NCBI RefSeq assembly: GCF_900111685.1
Contig: NZ_FOHX01000003.1
Coordinates: forward strand, 440,960-504,959
From: Nonomuraea wenchangensis
GTDB lineage: Bacteria > Actinomycetota > Actinomycetes > Streptosporangiales > Streptosporangiaceae
Reading direction: 5' to 3'
DNA length: 64,000 nt
Shown: positions 61,257-64,000 of the stretch, in pieces
How positions within the stretch are numbered: position 1 is the first letter of the stretch
Layout: each line of letters starts with the position of its first letter
Made by a program: the position numbers and the translations under genes
Notes under the pieces: model-generated
Told to the model about the DNA's origin: nothing
The model's database searches: none
The model's input: the letters and a program-made list of their open reading frames with translations, nothing else

Positions 61257-62305
61257 CCACACCGCTCGAGTCAACGGAGCCCGCCGTCCAGGCGGCGGGC
61301 TCCGCGGACGACAGCCCCGCCCGCCGTGGCACGCTGCGTTACGCGGCGTCCAAGGCAGGCGGGGCGCTGTTCAGCATCGCCATGGTGATCGTCGGGACGT
61401 TCTTCCTCTTCCGCATGCTTCCCGGTGATCCCGTACGCAACCTGGCGCAGGGCCGCAACATGACCCCTGCGCAGCTCGACCTGGAACGTCGCCGGCTGGG
61501 CCTGGACAAGCCGCTGATCGACCAGTTCTTCGACTTCGTCGGCAAGACCCTCCGGCTCGACCTCGGCACCTCCTACGAGTACAAGCGGCCCGTGCTCGAC
61601 CTCATCGGCGAGCGCATCGGCCCGACGCTGCTGCTCGCCGGCACCGGGCTGGTCATCGCGGTCAGCCTCGGCATCTGGCAGGGCACCCGCGCCGGCTGGC
61701 GGCACGGCACCCGCTTCGACCGCTTCTCCACCGGCGTGTCGCTGGTGCTCTGGTCGGTGCCGACCTTCTGGCTCGGACTGCTGCTCATGATGGTGCTCGG
61801 CGTCGGCATCGGGCCGATCCCCGGGCTGTTCCCGTTCCGGGGCATCGAGAGCGTGGACGCGCCCGACGGGTTCGCGTACGTGCTGGACGTCGCCTCGCAC
61901 ATGGTGCTGCCCTGCCTGACGCTGGTCGCCGTCGTCTACGCCCAGTACCTGCTCGTCATGCGCTCGTCGCTGCTGGAGGAGGTCGGGCAGGACTACGTCA
62001 CCGTGGCGCGGGCCAAGGGGCTGCGCGACGACGACGTACGGCGGCGGCACGCCGTGCCCAACGCGCTGCTGCCGACCGTGACGCTGGTGTTCATGCGGAT
62101 CGGGTTCGTCGTGGGCGGCGCGGTCACCGTCGAGACCATCTTCACCTGGCCCGGCCTCGGGCAGCTGTTCTACGAGGCGGTGCGGGTGCCTGACTTCACG
62201 CTCATGCAGGGCACGTTCCTGCTGATCACGGTCGCCGTGATCCTCATGAACACCCTGGCCGACGTGGTCTACCACATCCTCGACCCGAGAGTGAGGTCGG
62301 CATGA
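61253..62305 (+). CDS. peptide ABC transporter permease (DppB-like)
   Basis: A 350-aa permease with six helices: MVIVGTFFLFRMLPGDPVRN (typical DppB N-terminus), LDLERRRLGLDKPLIDQFFD, WSVPTFWLGLLLMMVLGVGI, and the EAA loop DYVTVARAKGLRDDDVRRRH with AVPNALLPTVT. First 30 residues are hydrophilic. Overlaps both neighbours by 4 nt. Confidence 0.95.
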   Translation: MTTPLESTEPAVQAAGSADDSPARRGTLRYAASKAGGALFSIAMVIVGTFFLFRMLPGDPVRNLAQGRNMTPAQLDLERRRLGLDKPLIDQFFDFVGKTLRLDLGTSYEYKRPVLDLIGERIGPTLLLAGTGLVIAVSLGIWQGTRAGWRHGTRFDRFSTGVSLVLWSVPTFWLGLLLMMVLGVGIGPIPGLFPFRGIESVDAPDGFAYVLDVASHMVLPCLTLVAVVYAQYLLVMRSSLLEEVGQDYVTVARAKGLRDDDVRRRHAVPNALLPTVTLVFMRIGFVVGGAVTVETIFTWPGLGQLFYEAVRVPDFTLMQGTFLLITVAVILMNTLADVVYHILDPRVRSA

Positions 62306-63183
62306 CGAGCCTCGCCGCGACGCGGCGCCGCCTCGCGCTGAGCCGCTTCTGGGCCGACTTCCGCACCCATCGGGCCGGGCTCGCCGGCGCGGTGATCCTG
62401 CTGGTCGCCGTGCTGCTCGCGCTCGTCGCCCCGCTGTTCATCAGCGAGAACGTGACCAGCGTCGTGGAGGGCACCGGCCAGAAGTTCGCGCCGCCCAGCC
62501 TCGCCGAGCCGTTCGGCACCGACGAGTCGGGCCGCTCGATCCTGCTCATGGTGTGGTGGGGCTCGCGCACGTCGCTGCTCATCGGCTTCCTCGCCGCGCT
62601 GCTCAGCGTGGTCATCGGCCTGGTCGTCGGCGTCGCCGCCGGGCACTTCCGCGGCTGGCTCGGCGGCGCGCTCATGCGGGTCACCGACTGGTTCCTGGTG
62701 CTGCCGTCGCTGGTGACGGCGCTGGTGCTGGCGGCGATCCTGGGCGGCAGCACGCTGACGATCGTCACCGCGATCGCGATCACGACCTGGCCCTCGACCG
62801 CCCGGCTGATCCGCGCCCAGACGCTCGCCGTCGAGGCCCGCCCCTACATCGAGCGCTCCAAGGCGCTCGGCGCGGGGCACTGGCACATCACCACCCGGCA
62901 CGTGCTGCCCAACGTGGCCCCGCTGCTGCTGGCCAGCACCACGCTGGAGGTGGCCAGCGCGATCGTGACCGAGTCCACGCTCGCCTTCCTCGGCGCCAGC
63001 GCCAACAAGACGTCCTGGGGCACGATGCTGCGCGCCTCCTACGACTTCGGCGCCGCCACCAACGCGGCCTGGTGGTACATCCTCATCCCCGGCCTCGCCA
63101 TCCTCATCGTCGTCATGGCGTTCACCCTCATGGGGCGGGCGCTGGAGGCCGTGCTCAACCCCCAGCTCAGGAGGAAGGCGTGA
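62302..63183 (+). CDS. peptide ABC transporter permease (DppC-like)
   Basis: A 293-aa permease: RAGLAGAVILLVAVLLALVA, LAEPFGTDESGRSILLMVWW, RTSLLIGFLAALLSVVIGLV, the EAA loop YIERSKALGAGHWHITTRHV with LPNVAPLLL, and ESTLAFLGASANKTSWGTML. Partner of the DppB-like permease. Its stop overlaps the ATPase start (GTGA). Confidence 0.95.
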   Translation: MTSLAATRRRLALSRFWADFRTHRAGLAGAVILLVAVLLALVAPLFISENVTSVVEGTGQKFAPPSLAEPFGTDESGRSILLMVWWGSRTSLLIGFLAALLSVVIGLVVGVAAGHFRGWLGGALMRVTDWFLVLPSLVTALVLAAILGGSTLTIVTAIAITTWPSTARLIRAQTLAVEARPYIERSKALGAGHWHITTRHVLPNVAPLLLASTTLEVASAIVTESTLAFLGASANKTSWGTMLRASYDFGAATNAAWWYILIPGLAILIVVMAFTLMGRALEAVLNPQLRRKA

Positions 63184-64000
63184 GTCTCCTCGAACTCGAT
63201 GACGTGTCGGTGACGTACCGGATCGCCGCCGGCGAGGTGCCCGCGGTGCGCGGCGTGTCACTGACCCTCGACTCCGGGGCGGCGCTCGGGGTCGCCGGCG
63301 AGTCGGGATCCGGCAAGTCGACGCTGGCCATGGCGCTGCTCAGGCTCCTGCCCGGGGACGCGCGCGTCGACGGCCGGATCCTCCTCGGCGGCGAGGACAT
63401 CGCCGCCATGAAGTGGGGACGCCTGCGGGCCGTGCGCTGGGCGGAGGCGTCGATCGTCTTCCAGGGCGCGCAGCACGGGCTCAACCCCGTACGCAGGATC
63501 GGCGACCAGATCGCCGAGCCGCTGCTCGTCCACGGCCTGGCCAAGCCCGAGGGCGCCCGCAAGCGGGTGACCGAGCTGCTCGAACAGGTCGGCCTGCCGG
63601 CCTGGCGGGCGCGCAGCTACCCGCACGAGCTGTCGGGCGGGCAGCGGCAGCGCGTCATGATCGCGATGGCGCTGGCCTGCTCGCCGCGGCTGATCATCGC
63701 CGACGAGCCGACCACCGCGCTCGACGTGATGGTCCAGGCGCAGGTCCTGACGCTGATCAAGGAGCTGGTCGCCGAGCACGGCATCTCGCTGATCATGATC
63801 TCGCACGACCTGTCGGTGCTCGCCGACGTCTGCGACCAGCTCGCGGTCATGTACGCCGGCCGCGTCGTCGAGCACGGCCCGTCCGCGCAGGTCTTCCACG
63901 ACCCGCGGCACCCGTACGCCAAGGCGCTGGCGGCGGCGTTCCCGACCGTGGGCGACCCGGCCTCGCGCATGGCGCCCAAGGGGCTCGGCGGCGACCCGCC
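63180..64000 (+). CDS. peptide ABC transporter ATP-binding protein (DppD-like), cut by the right edge
   Basis: 273 codons are visible. Walker A GVAGESGSGKSTLAMALLRL, Q-loop SIVFQGAQHGLNPV, signature HELSGGQRQRVMIAMALACS, Walker B LIIADEPTTALDVMVQAQVL, H-loop MISHDLSVLAD, then HPYAKALAAAFP of the oligopeptide-type C-terminus. It energises import by the two permeases upstream. The end and a probable DppF partner lie outside. Confidence 0.95.
   Translation, partial: MSLLELDDVSVTYRIAAGEVPAVRGVSLTLDSGAALGVAGESGSGKSTLAMALLRLLPGDARVDGRILLGGEDIAAMKWGRLRAVRWAEASIVFQGAQHGLNPVRRIGDQIAEPLLVHGLAKPEGARKRVTELLEQVGLPAWRARSYPHELSGGQRQRVMIAMALACSPRLIIADEPTTALDVMVQAQVLTLIKELVAEHGISLIMISHDLSVLADVCDQLAVMYAGRVVEHGPSAQVFHDPRHPYAKALAAAFPTVGDPASRMAPKGLGGDP

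Overview
The window is about 72% GC, dense in genes on both strands, with GTG and TTG starts, many 4-nt ATGA/GTGA overlaps, and a tRNA-Thr(GGU) / tRNA-Met(CAU) / rpmG / hadA-hadB / murB block. That block, the abundance of one-component regulators and secreted hydrolases, and the protein sequences point to a filamentous actinomycete, most likely of the Streptosporangiales (Nonomuraea-like). The genus is inferred, not proven.

Layout. 0-11 kb: a flavin monooxygenase cut by the left edge, an AraC regulator, a subtilisin-family (S8) protease split by a frameshift, a MerR/aldo-keto reductase pair, and small regulatory and redox genes. 11-15 kb: a self-contained P450 set (ferredoxin, P450, ferredoxin reductase) divergent from a TetR regulator. 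15-23 kb: a membrane-anchored trypsin-like protein with a low-complexity tail, a cation/proton antiporter, a DrrAB-type ABC exporter, a GH25 lysozyme and an NlpC/P60 protein. 23-29 kb: the conserved housekeeping block (two tRNAs, L33, FAS-type dehydratase pair, MurB), ending in a yybP-ykoY-type Mn2+ riboswitch ahead of a GDT1/TMEM165-family cation exporter.

29.1-36.3 kb looks like accessory DNA. It holds a three-gene operon (unknown 128-aa protein, HEPN protein, fusion protein with a PD-(D/E)XK-like core) reading away from a 28-bp perfect palindrome shared with a small HTH-type gene; a broken piece of a sigma-factor gene; an ECF41/SigJ-like sigma factor with two matching promoters facing each other; a VOC protein; and a Phd/RelE-like toxin-antitoxin pair with its own palindrome. 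36-46 kb: arsenate reductase-like protein, a large LuxR-family ATPase regulator, deoC with two aldehyde dehydrogenase genes (the second lacks the catalytic half), an amidase, and a threonine synthase-like pseudogene with an internal deletion. 46-59 kb: hrpB helicase operon with ArsR and GNAT-like genes, an MFS exporter, uppP, lipB, an APC permease with a palindromic operator, a DJ-1/PfpI protein, and a copper chaperone behind a CsoR-like site. 59.4-64 kb: a dipeptide/oligopeptide ABC importer operon running off the right edge.

Most notable: the HEPN/nuclease-like operon under the palindrome, the Mn2+ riboswitch with a readable expression platform, the facing ECF promoters, the CCC-TAA frameshift in the S8 protease, the alpha/beta hydrolase with a cysteine nucleophile, and the deleted threonine synthase-like gene. 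All functional statements come from motif recognition by eye; no database search was run.
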